DNA from: Actinomyces sp. oral taxon 171 str. F0337
Lineage (GTDB): Bacteria > Actinomycetota > Actinomycetes > Actinomycetales > Actinomycetaceae
Reading direction: 5' to 3'
NCBI RefSeq assembly: GCF_005696555.1
Contig: NZ_CP040005.1
Location: 1,178,001 to 1,242,000 of the forward strand
Length of the DNA: 64,000 nucleotides
A program made the position numbers and the translations under genes. The notes below the pieces were generated by a model. The model was not told where the DNA came from. It ran no database searches and was given only the letters and a program-made list of their open reading frames with translations. Shown one piece after another: positions 26,858 through 35,309 of this stretch (positions are counted from its first letter, which is position 1; each line of letters opens with the position of its first letter).

Positions 26858-27235
26858 GATGCTTTTCCTTTCGAGCGGATGTGCGCTGTGGACATGAATA
26901 ACGTAAATTCGCATCCGCCCACCGGCAACGAAGGGCAGCCTGCCCTGCTTCGAGCCGCATCGAGAAACGTTGAAATTCCGCCATTTCGGTGCTTCGTGTC
27001 GGGCTGTTTCCGTCCGTTGGAGGGCCTTGGGAACGGGAGGGGTTGTGTGCTGCCGGTTTTCGTTATTCCTCCCAGGTAAGGCAGTCCTGCACGGGTGCGG
27101 GCGAGGATGTGCCGCGGCGTGGGGGGCGCTACGTCAAAGGCGGGGCGGGCTGTGCCCACCCCGCCTCAGGAGAAGGGGAGTTGCCGCCTTCCGGGTCACC
27201 CGGAGGGCTGGGTGTCCCGGAAGACCTCGCGTGGA
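26858..27235. other. 378-bp intergenic region
   Basis: It holds the leader and promoter of the DUF1540 gene (minus strand; possible TTGCCG and TACGTT spaced 17 bp, weak) and the terminator of deoD (separate entry). Several open frames cross it, but none has family features, a ribosome-binding site or codon use like the neighbours. Nothing else is seen. Confidence 0.4.
27138..27166 (-). terminator. Terminator of deoD
   Basis: aggcgggg (27138-27145) pairs exactly with ccccgcct (27159-27166); an inner gggc/gccc extends the stem. Read on the minus strand it is followed by TTT. It lies 70 nt past the deoD stop. Confidence 0.65.
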
Positions 27236-27958
27236 TCAGCTGTGGGCGGCCGCCACGGCCAGGCGCAGAGAGTCCGCGAAACGTGTCTCGCGCTCGGCGG
27301 CGCTCATGTCGCCGGAGTGATCCAGCAGGTGGTCGGAGACGGTCAGGACCGCCAGTGCCTGCTTGTCGTACTCGGCGGCGACCCCGTAGAGGGCGGCTGC
27401 CTCCATCTCCACTCCCAGGACCCCGTGCCGTGCCAGCGCCTCGGTCTGCCCCTCGGGGGTGAAGTAGAAGTGGTCCCGTGACATGACTGTGCCCAGGTGG
27501 ACTGTTCCATCGACCTGTCCCTGCTCGGGCAGTGAGGCCTCATACGCAGCGGCGGCCAGTCGGAAGTCTGCGACCGCGCAGAAGTTGACGCCCGGGATGC
27601 GCAGCTGGTTCATGGAGGAGTCCGTGTGGGCGCCAGTGGCGACGATGACGTCGCCGACCTTGACCTTTGGAGAGAGGGCGCCTGCGGTTCCCACCCGAAT
27701 GATCCGCTCCACCCCGAACTGGCTGAACAGCTCGGTGGCGTAGATCGTGAAGGAGGGCTGGCCCATCCCTGAGCCCATGACGCTCAGCGGTCTTCCGTTC
27801 ACGGTCCCGGTGAAGCCCAGCATTCCGCGCACGTCGGTGACCAGGCGGGCGTCATCCATGAGGAGCTCGGCAATGCGTCGGGCCCGTTTGGGGTCGCCGG
27901 GCATGAGAACGGCGGGGGCGAAGTCTCCGGGTTCTGCGGCGATGTGAGGGGTGGCCAT
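27236..27958 (-). CDS. deoD: Purine-nucleoside phosphorylase, DeoD type
   Basis: 240 residues from the ATG at 27958 (agaggatc upstream). The enzyme splits (deoxy)purine nucleosides with phosphate for salvage. Family marks are MATPHIAAEPGDFAPAVLMPGDPKRA, GTVNGRPLSVMGSGMGQPSFTIYATEL, RVGTAGAL and GVEMEAAALYGVAA, with the late SDHLLDHSGDM carrying the catalytic Asp. The open frame extends to 28111, but that extra part lacks similarity and overlaps the leader of the divergent transporter. Single gene; hexameric enzyme in relatives. Confidence 0.95.
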   Translation of the reverse strand: MATPHIAAEPGDFAPAVLMPGDPKRARRIAELLMDDARLVTDVRGMLGFTGTVNGRPLSVMGSGMGQPSFTIYATELFSQFGVERIIRVGTAGALSPKVKVGDVIVATGAHTDSSMNQLRIPGVNFCAVADFRLAAAAYEASLPEQGQVDGTVHLGTVMSRDHFYFTPEGQTEALARHGVLGVEMEAAALYGVAAEYDKQALAVLTVSDHLLDHSGDMSAAERETRFADSLRLAVAAAHS

Positions 27959-28088
27959 GAGGATCCTCTCGCGGTGGTGAGTCAGGTGTCGGCAGTGGTG
28001 CTCAGTGTGGCATGGATCGCGTGAGAAAAAACAGGCGATCATCACGATGACCGTCCGTATCGTGGACGTCGGACGACACATCGTGGTC

Positions 28089-28158
28089 GCTGGGCTAGCG
28101 TCCAGCGACAAAAGGGCCTGCGACCAGTCCGCAGGAAAAGGCGGCCCTGGAGCCGCCT
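28089..28158 (+). promoter_or_regulatory. Three-hairpin leader before metPS
   Basis: Three successive stems lie in the 227-bp gap before the transporter: gctgg/ccagc (28089-28106), cctgcg/cgcagg (28117-28135) and aggcggc/gccgcct (28139-28158). A-rich single-stranded linkers (gacaaaag, gaaaag) separate them. The last stem ends 15 nt before the Shine-Dalgarno. This looks like a structured mRNA leader (riboswitch or attenuator-like). It does not match a class I recognise. Confidence 0.4.
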
Positions 28159-28185
28159 TCGTTCGTCACATCACGGAAGGTGCTC

Positions 28186-29766
28186 ATGACCTCCAAGACA
28201 GGGGAGAGCGAGTCTCTTCAGGCGCCCCCGCGAGAGCAGTGGAGCGGTCAGCTCGGCTTCCTCATCGCCGCCATCGGCTCGGCGATCGGGCTGGGCAACA
28301 TCTGGCGCTTCCCGGGCGTGGCCTATACCAATGGCGGCGGTGCCTTCATCGTCCCCTACGTCATCGCACTGCTGGCGGCCGGGCTGCCGATCCTCTTCCT
28401 CGACTACGCCCTGGGGCACCGCTTCCGCGGTTCCCCGCCGGCGGTCTTCCGGCGCCTGTCCACCAGGCTCGAGTGGCTGGGATGGTTCCAGGTCTTCATC
28501 TGCTTCGTCATCATGACCTACTACGCAGTGGTCGTGGCCTGGTCCCTGCGCTATATGCTCTTCTCGGTCAATATCGCCTGGGGCGACGATGCGGGCGGCT
28601 TCTTCCAGCACTACATCGGTGTGGACCGGCTCGGGGAGGGAGTCAGGTACTCCCCGGAGATCGTCATGGGCGTGGCCCTCCCGCTGCTGTTCGTGTGGGG
28701 CTTCGGTCTGGTGGTGACCGCACTGGGAGTCAGTGGGGGCGTGGAGAAGGCCAACAAGATTTTCCTGCCGTTGCTGGTCCTCATGTTCGCCGGCCTCGTG
28801 GTGCGCGCCCTTATGCTCCCGGGCGCGGGGGAGGGACTCAATGCGCTGTTCACGCCCAAGTGGTCCGCCCTGCTGGACTACCAGGTGTGGATGGCGGCCT
28901 TCGGACAGATCTTCTTCTCCCTGTCGGTGGGATTCGGCATCATGCTCACCTACGCCTCCTATCTCCAGCGGCGCCGCTCCAACCTCGTGGGAACCGGCCT
29001 CGTGGCGGGCTTCGCCAACTCCTCCTTCGAGCTGTTCGCGGGCATCGGCGTCTTCGCGACCCTCGGCTTCATGGCGCACACGCAGCATGTCGGGATCAGC
29101 GAGATGAAGATCACCGGGCCCTCCTTGTCTTTCGTCACCTTCCCCACCGTCATCGCCCAGATGCCCGGCGGCGCGTTCTTCGGGGTGCTCTTCTTCGCCT
29201 CCTTCTCCATGGCGGGACTGACCTCTTTCATCTCCATCATCCAGGTGGTGGCGGCCGGTGTGGGGGAGAAGCTCGACCTGACTCCGAAGGCGGCCTCCCT
29301 CGTCGTCGGCGTCCCAGCCGCCGTCCTGTCCTTCGTCCTGTTCGCCACCAGCTCGGGCCTGCCGGATCTCGACGTCGTGGACGCTTTCATCAACAACATC
29401 GGCGTGGTCGCCTCGGCCATCATCATGTGTGTGGTGGTCGCCTGGGTCCTGCGGCGCGCCAGGCTGCTTCAGGACCACCTCAATGCCGTCTCCGAGTCCC
29501 GGATGATCGGCCTGTGGTGGCGGGCACTCGTTGGTGCCGTCGTCCCGGTCCTGCTGGGTTACATGTTCGTCCAGACCCTGTGGACGTATCTGTCCGAAGG
29601 ATATGAGTCGGAGGCCTACTCCAGCGGCTTCGTCATGGTCTTCGGATGGGGGATGCTGCTGGTGGTCGCCCTGTGCAGCGCCGTCATGAGCCTCATCCCC
29701 TGGAAGACCCCGGTGGATGAGTTCGAGGCCCTCAAGCTGGAGGCCGATCCCCAAGAGGAGGACTGA
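28186..29766 (+). CDS. metP: NSS-family Na+-dependent transporter (methionine/alanine type)
   Basis: 526 residues from the ATG at 28186 (ggaagg 7-12 nt upstream; a GTG two codons earlier is less likely). TM1 has the NSS signature GFLIAAIGSAIGLGNIWRFP with unwound glycine-rich centre, followed by TNGGGAFIVPYVIAL. Twelve hydrophobic segments can be placed. The family couples Na+ to amino-acid uptake. The very next gene encodes a MetS-like subunit, so by analogy with MetPS of Corynebacterium it likely imports methionine or alanine. The substrate is inferred from that pairing. Confidence 0.88.
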   Translation: MTSKTGESESLQAPPREQWSGQLGFLIAAIGSAIGLGNIWRFPGVAYTNGGGAFIVPYVIALLAAGLPILFLDYALGHRFRGSPPAVFRRLSTRLEWLGWFQVFICFVIMTYYAVVVAWSLRYMLFSVNIAWGDDAGGFFQHYIGVDRLGEGVRYSPEIVMGVALPLLFVWGFGLVVTALGVSGGVEKANKIFLPLLVLMFAGLVVRALMLPGAGEGLNALFTPKWSALLDYQVWMAAFGQIFFSLSVGFGIMLTYASYLQRRRSNLVGTGLVAGFANSSFELFAGIGVFATLGFMAHTQHVGISEMKITGPSLSFVTFPTVIAQMPGGAFFGVLFFASFSMAGLTSFISIIQVVAAGVGEKLDLTPKAASLVVGVPAAVLSFVLFATSSGLPDLDVVDAFINNIGVVASAIIMCVVVAWVLRRARLLQDHLNAVSESRMIGLWWRALVGAVVPVLLGYMFVQTLWTYLSEGYESEAYSSGFVMVFGWGMLLVVALCSAVMSLIPWKTPVDEFEALKLEADPQEED

Positions 29767-29767
29767 G

Positions 29768-29941
29768 ATGACCGGAATCGCCGTGCTCATCATGCTGCTT
29801 GCCATCGTCATCATCTGGGGTGGCCTGGCGGTGTCCATCACCGCACTCATCTCACGCGGACGCCGCGAGGACCGTGATGCCCGGGCCGAGGCCTCGGCGC
29901 GGGCCCGTGAGCACATGCTCCACCCCGAGCAGGCCGACTGA
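29768..29941 (+). CDS. metS: Small subunit of the methionine/alanine NSS importer
   Basis: 57 residues: a single membrane helix (VLIMLLAIVIIWGGLAVSITALI), then a basic/acidic helix (RGRREDRDARAEASARAREHM). The ATG at 29768 is one base past the metP stop and uses the gaggagg at the end of metP. MetS proteins are required partners of MetP transporters. The gene is easy to miss because it is so short. A strong hairpin follows the pair. Confidence 0.85.
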   Translation: MTGIAVLIMLLAIVIIWGGLAVSITALISRGRREDRDARAEASARAREHMLHPEQAD

Positions 29942-29999
29942 TCGGCGTGGTCCACTGAGATCCTCTGGCGAGATCCACTGAAAAGAGAGACTGACTCCA

Positions 30000-30042
30000 C
30001 CACCCGTCTGGGGCCCGGTTCGGCCGGTTTCCAGACGGGTGG
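30000..30042 (+). terminator. Strong hairpin after metPS
   Basis: ccacccgtctgg (30000-30011) is perfectly complementary to 30031-30042; inner GC-rich pairs close part of the loop. No T-run. It ends 14 nt before the next start codon, so it may also shield that start. Confidence 0.7.
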
Positions 30043-30056
30043 GACACAATACGCCT

Positions 30057-30914
30057 ATGACTCAGACTGATGTGAGCCCCCGGGTGCTGCCCCGTCTGGT
30101 GGCCTTCGACCTCGACGACACGCTGGCGCCCTCGAAGTCGGCCATGCCACCGGCGATGGCCACAGCGCTCAGGCGGCTGCTCGACGTCGTCCCCGTCTGC
30201 ATCATCTCCGGGGGACAGGTGGGACAGTTCCGCGACCAGGTCCTGGCCCACCTCGACGCCGACGCCGACGAGCTCTCCCGGCTCCACCTCATGCCCACCT
30301 GCGGGACGCGCTACTACACCTACGACCCATCCCGCGCCGATCGCGATGAGGACGCCTGGACGCTGGTCTACGCCAACGACCTCACTCCTGAGCAGATCCG
30401 CACCGGTTTCGAGATCGTCGAGGCGCAGGCCCGTCGCCTCGGCCTGTGGGAGGAACAGACCTGGGGGGAGATCCTGGAGGACCGCGGTAGCCAGATCACC
30501 TTCTCGGCCCTCGGGCAGGAGGCCCCCCTGGACGCCAAACGTTCTTGGGACCCCATGGGGGAGAAGAAGGCCGCCCTGCGTGACGCCGTCGCCCCGCTCC
30601 TTCCGGATCTGGAGGTCCGCTCCGGCGGCTCCACGAGCGTCGACATCACCCTCAAGGGGGTGGACAAGGCCTACGGCATGAAGCGCCTAGCGGAGATGAC
30701 CGGTATCGCGTTGGAGGAGATGATCTTCGTCGGCGACCGCCTGGACCCGGAGGGAAACGACTACCCCGTCAAGGCTCTGGGCGTGCCCTGCCAGGCCGTG
30801 AGCGGCTGGCAGGACACCGTCGCCTACGTCACCTCCCTGGCGAGCCTCATCGCCTCTCAGACGCACAGCGGTGAGGACCCCGCCTCCCAGGTCTCGCTGG
30901 GTGCTCGTCTCTGA
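30057..30914 (+). CDS. HAD-superfamily hydrolase, type IIB (phosphomannomutase-like)
   Basis: 285 residues from the ATG at 30057. The HAD core is AFDLDDTLAPSKSAMP (DxD nucleophile), VCIISGG (motif II) and MIFVGDRLDPEGNDYPV (motif IV). Insertion and spacing fit the IIB cap, as in sugar phosphatases and eukaryotic-type phosphomannomutase; SVDITLKGVDKAYGMK supplies the motif III lysine. It could be a phosphosugar phosphatase or phosphomannomutase; the latter would feed mannosyl lipids. The next gene starts 8 nt downstream, so they may be co-transcribed. Confidence 0.82.
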   Translation: MTQTDVSPRVLPRLVAFDLDDTLAPSKSAMPPAMATALRRLLDVVPVCIISGGQVGQFRDQVLAHLDADADELSRLHLMPTCGTRYYTYDPSRADRDEDAWTLVYANDLTPEQIRTGFEIVEAQARRLGLWEEQTWGEILEDRGSQITFSALGQEAPLDAKRSWDPMGEKKAALRDAVAPLLPDLEVRSGGSTSVDITLKGVDKAYGMKRLAEMTGIALEEMIFVGDRLDPEGNDYPVKALGVPCQAVSGWQDTVAYVTSLASLIASQTHSGEDPASQVSLGARL

Positions 30915-30922
30915 GGTGAGCC

Positions 30923-32932
30923 GTGGTTCGGACATCTTCAGATCCTGATACCAAGGCCGGCACCGGCATCGCCGAACGAGCAGGAGACCCGTGGGACGGC
31001 CTGCTGACGGCCGTACGGCGCTGCTGCGCCCTGTTCGTGACGGTGGTGCTGCTACCGCGCATCTGGTGGCGTCGTCGTCGCCCCGGCACCCGCACGGTGA
31101 TCGGCACGGCGGCGATGATCCTGGCCTCCAGCACGGTCTCCCTCCTGCTGGGACTGTCCACGGCGACGGCCTCGACGCCGGTCGGTCCGCACGAGGCGAC
31201 CTGGTCGACGACCCTGGACTCCACCGTCACGCTGGACCTCGGGCCGCTGGGAACCGCGTCGATGGAGTCCCCTGCCGGGGTCCTCGGCGTCAAGGTGGTC
31301 CTGGGGGAGATCCCGGGTGATCCGACACCCGATACTGCCAACGCAGCCAGTGTGGGGCAGTCCCTGTCCTCCGATGCGACCTCCTACCTCTCACTGGTCT
31401 CCCACCCCGACCTGACGATCCGGCAGGGCCTCTATGGGCTGGCCGGCGACGCCCTGCGCCGGGCCGGAGTCATCGAGGCGATCTTCCTGTGCTGTGTGGC
31501 CGCCTGGCGCCTGGCACCGACCAAGCCCTGGCGCGATACCGTCCGAGCCGGTGTCTCACACCGCTGGGCGACGACCGTGGCGCTCTCCGCGACTGTGGCC
31601 ACCGTGACCTCCCTCCTGGTGCCGGCCATGCGCACCGCCACCTCTCCGGGCTCCACCCTGTCCGTGCTGGAGGGGACCCCGCTGGCCCAGGCCCGTTTCT
31701 CAGGACGCATCGCCGACGTCGTCACCGCCTACGGGTCCAAGGCGCGTACCTTCGTGGAGACCAATAAAGGCTTCTACGCCAAGGCGGATACCAACCTACG
31801 GGCCGCATGGAAGGCCGCCGAGGAGACTGAGGGGCTGGTGGACGTCACCGCCGCCGACGGAAAGGTGGACACCGAGGACCTTCAGGCCCGGGTCCAGGCG
31901 TCCTCCGCGAAGACTCTGGTGAAGGCCGCCCCCAAGCCGGAGGCCGGCGCCGCCCCGCAGCCGTCTGAGAGCCCGAGGGCCACCGCGACGCCCTCGATCT
32001 CGGTGACGGGAGCCCGCTCAGTGCCCGAGCGCGGACGCAAGACGGCCGTGCTCACCACTGACCTGCACTGCAACCTCGACGTCATCGCCTTCTCCGGGGT
32101 CCTCGACCAGCTCTCAGGCGCCGATATCCACATGGATGACGGCGACCTGACCATGACCGGATCGGATCCGGAGCGGGTGTGCGTCGACGCGCTGACCCAG
32201 GCGGTCCCGAGCTCGACGAAGAAGGTCGCCACCATCGGCAACCACGACTCCGACGCCACAGCAGCCCGTCTGCGCTCTCAGGGGTGGACCGTCACCGACG
32301 GCTCGGTCCAGACGGTCGCCGGCGTCACTTTCCTGGGGGACGACGACGCCGAGCGCACGACGGCGGCGGGCACCAAGCCTCGCGGCGGCGAGACCACCGA
32401 GAAGATCGCCTCCCGCCTGGCCAAGGTCAGCTGCGGGGGCACGCCGGTCGACGTCGTCCTCATCCACCAGCCCGCCACCTTCGACACGCTCACGAAGGAG
32501 GGTTGTGCGCCGCTGCTCCTGGCCGGGCACGTCCACGCCGAGCGGGGGATGACTACGGCGATCAGTCCCCGAACCGGTCATCCCGTCACCGGGATCATCT
32601 CGGGGGCGGGCAAGGGTGGCACGTCACTGGGCTCGGTCACCGAGGACGCCTTCCTCCACGTCATGTCCTTCGACTCCACCGGAGCGCTGGTGGCCTGGCG
32701 AGCGGTCATCCTTCACTCCGACGCCTCAGTGACGGTGGGGGCGTGGCGGCCTGTTCCCGGAATCGCCCCGGGACAGAAGACGGCCACGATGGCTTCGACC
32801 CCGGGGCCGTCGGCGTCGGCCACACCGGTGCCGACGCCGACCGAGGCTCAGCAGGGCACGAGGCCTGAGGACGCCTCGCAGTCGCAGGAAGGGGCCGATC
32901 CCCAGGGGGAGAACAATCTTTCGGACAGGTAG
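30923..32932 (+). CDS. Membrane-anchored metallophosphoesterase
   Basis: 669 residues from the GTG at 30923 (gaggtgagcc upstream). The N-terminal part contains hydrophobic helices near 35-50, 60-85 and 185-235. A Pro/Ser linker (about 340-370) leads to an extracytoplasmic calcineurin-like domain (about 375-600) with all metal motifs: TTDLHCN, HMDDGDLT, IGNHDSD, VVLIHQP and LLAGHVHAE. The C-terminus is low-complexity Pro/Thr. Substrate unknown; extracellular relatives cut nucleotides or phospholipids. Codon use is the same as its neighbours. Confidence 0.85.
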   Translation: MVRTSSDPDTKAGTGIAERAGDPWDGLLTAVRRCCALFVTVVLLPRIWWRRRRPGTRTVIGTAAMILASSTVSLLLGLSTATASTPVGPHEATWSTTLDSTVTLDLGPLGTASMESPAGVLGVKVVLGEIPGDPTPDTANAASVGQSLSSDATSYLSLVSHPDLTIRQGLYGLAGDALRRAGVIEAIFLCCVAAWRLAPTKPWRDTVRAGVSHRWATTVALSATVATVTSLLVPAMRTATSPGSTLSVLEGTPLAQARFSGRIADVVTAYGSKARTFVETNKGFYAKADTNLRAAWKAAEETEGLVDVTAADGKVDTEDLQARVQASSAKTLVKAAPKPEAGAAPQPSESPRATATPSISVTGARSVPERGRKTAVLTTDLHCNLDVIAFSGVLDQLSGADIHMDDGDLTMTGSDPERVCVDALTQAVPSSTKKVATIGNHDSDATAARLRSQGWTVTDGSVQTVAGVTFLGDDDAERTTAAGTKPRGGETTEKIASRLAKVSCGGTPVDVVLIHQPATFDTLTKEGCAPLLLAGHVHAERGMTTAISPRTGHPVTGIISGAGKGGTSLGSVTEDAFLHVMSFDSTGALVAWRAVILHSDASVTVGAWRPVPGIAPGQKTATMASTPGPSASATPVPTPTEAQQGTRPEDASQSQEGADPQGENNLSDR

Positions 32933-33025
32933 GGCGCGGGCGACCGTCGTGGCATACGCTCTCGTCCTGATAGCCCCACGATGCCCAGAAGAACTGCTGA
33001 CGCACTATCGGTGAGGAGACTGACG

Positions 33026-33760
33026 ATGTCGCGCATGCCCACAGATGCCGAGATCGATGAGATGAGTGAGGAGGAGCTCGAGTCCTACCTGGGCTCCGCC
33101 CCCGCTCAGGAGCTCGACCGGCGCACCCGTCGTGATGCCGACGACGACTCGGCCGCACGCCCCACCTGGCTGCGACGCTCCGGGGCCGAGCGGGGATTCG
33201 GCTGGCTGCTCACCGTGTGTGCGCTCATCGGAATCATCGCCTGCTGGGAGCTCATCAGTTCCCAGCTCGACCTGCTGCGCAACCCGGATGCGGAGCTCGT
33301 CTGCGACGTCAGCCCCCTGGTGTCCTGCGGCGACTCCCTCAACGTGTGGCAGGGCAACCTGCTGGGGGTGCCGAACTCCTTCATCGGGGCCATCGCCTTC
33401 GGGGCCCTGGCCGCGATCGGCATGGTCCTGCTCAGCGGCGCACGCCTGCCGCGCTGGATGTGGTGGGGGCTCAGCGCCGGCAGCCTCGGCGGGATCGCCT
33501 TCGTCATCTGGTTCCTGTCCGTCTCCATCATGACCTTCGGCAAGCTCTGCCCCTTCTGCATGGTCATCTGGTCCATCACCATCCCGGTGGCCGCCCACTC
33601 CTGGGCCTGGGCCGCGGCCGGCGGGCACCTGGGGCTGCGCGACAACCTGGCGCTCGACCTGCTCAAGGCCCGCTGGTGGATCATGGCGGCGATGTACCTG
33701 GCGGTGATCCTCACCATCGTCATCGCCTTCGGCGGCCAGCTGGCGAGGCTGTTCGGGTGA
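33026..33760 (+). CDS. Vitamin K epoxide reductase family protein (VKOR)
   Basis: 244 residues from the ATG at 33026 (gaggagactgacg upstream). After a charged cytoplasmic start (1-55) there are about five helices. The redox centre CPFC is at 175-178 and the shuttle cysteines at 93 and 101 (LVCDVSPLVSC), exactly the VKOR arrangement. VKOR reoxidises a DsbA-like thiol oxidase using quinone. In Actinomyces oris the MdbA/VKOR pair folds pilins and is important for growth, so the same role is likely here. The stop overlaps the start of the following regulator gene. Confidence 0.93.
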   Translation: MSRMPTDAEIDEMSEEELESYLGSAPAQELDRRTRRDADDDSAARPTWLRRSGAERGFGWLLTVCALIGIIACWELISSQLDLLRNPDAELVCDVSPLVSCGDSLNVWQGNLLGVPNSFIGAIAFGALAAIGMVLLSGARLPRWMWWGLSAGSLGGIAFVIWFLSVSIMTFGKLCPFCMVIWSITIPVAAHSWAWAAAGGHLGLRDNLALDLLKARWWIMAAMYLAVILTIVIAFGGQLARLFG

Positions 33761-34521
33761 CTGCGCCCCTGGAGTGGAGGGCGCCGAGCGGATCCGGCGG
33801 GAAGTCCTCGGTGGCGGGGGACTCGACCGTCACACAGGACTACCTCAAGGTCGTATGGGCCGCTTGTGAGTGGGGCGGCGCGGGCGCCTCCGTCACCGGC
33901 CTGGCCAAACGCATGGAGGTGGCGCCCTCGACCGCCTCGGAGAACGTGGCTCGCCTCGTGGAGGAGGGGTTGCTCGTCCATGAGCCCTACAAGGCCGTCA
34001 CCCTCTCCGAGGAGGGGCGCCGCCGGGCCATGGGCATGATCCGCCGCCACCGCATCCTGGAGACCTATCTGGTCACCCGGCTCGGGTTCGGCTGGGACGA
34101 GGTGCACGCCGAGGCCGAGGAGCTTGAGCACGCCGTCTCCGAGCGGCTGCTGGAGCGGCTCGATGCGGTCCTGGGGCACCCCACCCGTGATCCGCACGGG
34201 GATCCGATCCCCACGGCCGACGGTCGCCTCATCGTGCCCGACCTCGTGGGTCTGGAGACCCTGCCGGTGGGCTCCGACGGCGTCGTCGGACGGATCCAGG
34301 ACGACGCCGAGACGCTGCGCCGCCTGGAGCGGGCCGGCATCGGGCTGGACAGCCGGGTGCGGATCCGTGATCGGGGCACCGTGACGCCCGCCGTGGAGGG
34401 CGGTGGCCGCCGTCGGGCGACCGTCATCGCCCTGCTGGACGAGGACGCCTCACGCGGCGCCGCGCCCAAGGGCACCCCGGAGGCCATCATCCCCGACAGC
34501 TCCCTGTGGCTGCTGGCCTGA
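33757..34521 (+). CDS. DtxR/MntR-family metal-dependent regulator
   Basis: 254 residues from the GTG at 33757, which overlaps the VKOR stop as GTGA. The winged helix is TQDYLKVVWAACEWGGAG... VTGLAKRMEVAPSTASENVARLVEEGLL. Metal ligands lie in RRHRILETYL and VHAEAEELEHAVS. At the position where iron-sensing DtxR has Cys102 this protein has Glu, as in MntR-like Mn sensors. A C-terminal SH3-like domain (about 165-254) is present. It probably represses Mn uptake genes. The iron-box-like sites in this window may belong to another, Cys-type paralogue. Confidence 0.88.
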   Translation: MTAPLEWRAPSGSGGKSSVAGDSTVTQDYLKVVWAACEWGGAGASVTGLAKRMEVAPSTASENVARLVEEGLLVHEPYKAVTLSEEGRRRAMGMIRRHRILETYLVTRLGFGWDEVHAEAEELEHAVSERLLERLDAVLGHPTRDPHGDPIPTADGRLIVPDLVGLETLPVGSDGVVGRIQDDAETLRRLERAGIGLDSRVRIRDRGTVTPAVEGGGRRRATVIALLDEDASRGAAPKGTPEAIIPDSSLWLLA

Positions 34522-34572
34522 GCCGGGACAGGGCCTGGACGGAACCGGGCGCGGCTGGGGGACAATGGGGCC

Positions 34573-35019
34573 ATGAGCACGATTTTCACCAAGATCATTG
34601 AGGGCGAGATCCCCGGCCGTTTCGTGTGGGCGGACGAGGTCTGCGTCGCCTTCGCCACCATTGAGCCGCACACCGACGGGCACGTCCTTGTGGTCCCGAG
34701 GCTCGAGGTCGACTCCTACGTGGACGCGCCCGACGACGTGGTGGCGCACCTGGCCGTGGTCGCCAAGCGTATCGGCGCCACGCAGGTGCGCGTCTTCGAG
34801 TCGCCCCGGGCCGGGCTCGTCGTGGCCGGCTACGGCGTTGACCACTTGCACCTGCATGTGCTGCCGATCCGCTGTGAAGAGGACCTGTCCTTCTCCTCGG
34901 CCCGCCACCCCGAGGCCCCCGAGCTCGACGCCACCATGGAGCGCCTGCGGGCCGGCCTCGTCGAGGACGGCTGGGGCGAGTTCGTGCCCGCGCAGATGGG
35001 CAGCTCTGCGGTGCGATGA
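34573..35019 (+). CDS. HIT-family nucleotide hydrolase/transferase
   Basis: 148 residues from the ATG at 34573. STIFTKIIEGEIPGRFVWAD is the typical opening, and VDHLHLHVLPIR is the HxHxH catalytic triad of histidines. Such enzymes split nucleoside phosphoramidates or Ap3A/Ap4A-like substrates; the physiological one is unknown. C-terminal residues 105-148 are less conserved. The gene stands alone, followed by a 290-bp region with a strong hairpin. Confidence 0.92.
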   Translation: MSTIFTKIIEGEIPGRFVWADEVCVAFATIEPHTDGHVLVVPRLEVDSYVDAPDDVVAHLAVVAKRIGATQVRVFESPRAGLVVAGYGVDHLHLHVLPIRCEEDLSFSSARHPEAPELDATMERLRAGLVEDGWGEFVPAQMGSSAVR

Positions 35020-35143
35020 CGCTCTGAATCGACGTCTTCTTTGAAGAGGATGTCGGTGTCGAGAGTCCGATGCGACTGCGCATTCCAGGACCTGTGTCGG
35101 TCAGTCAATCATCCGTTGATGAATCAAGTGAGAAGTACTGGAG

Positions 35144-35182
35144 GTCGGGCTGCCCCGACATCGTTGGTCGGGGTAGCCCGAC
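35144..35182 (+). terminator. Strong hairpin after the HIT gene
   Basis: 16-bp stem gtcgggctgccccgac / 35167-35182 with one G-U pair and a 7-nt loop. It is 124 nt past the HIT stop. It marks the border between GC-rich core sequence and the AT-richer CPBP gene. Confidence 0.65.
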
Positions 35183-35187
35183 AGTGC

Positions 35188-35216
35188 TTCTGAGGTTATC
35201 TGGACAGATTTATTAA
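35188..35216 (+). promoter_or_regulatory. Promoter candidate for the CPBP gene
   Basis: TTCTGA (35188-35193) and TATTAA (35211-35216) are separated by 17 bp in an AT-rich stretch starting right after the hairpin. The -35 is weak, the -10 fair. The start codon is 94 nt further. Confidence 0.35.
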
Positions 35217-35309
35217 ATCAGTGCCGAAAGGCGGAGAACTGTTGCCTTCCACTGTTTCCGCGGCTAGTGTCGCAGGCGTTGGATATGTACCCCTGGTGGA
35301 AGGTAGACA

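Noticed and set aside
26928..27235. Several overlapping frames in the DUF1540-deoD gap
   Set aside because: No motif, ribosome-binding site or start codon of quality; the region has a terminator and leader.
28171..30003. A 610-codon open frame antisense to metP/metS
   Set aside because: Composition (Glu/Asp/Gly/His-rich) is a shadow of hydrophobic codons on the other strand; the sense gene is certain.
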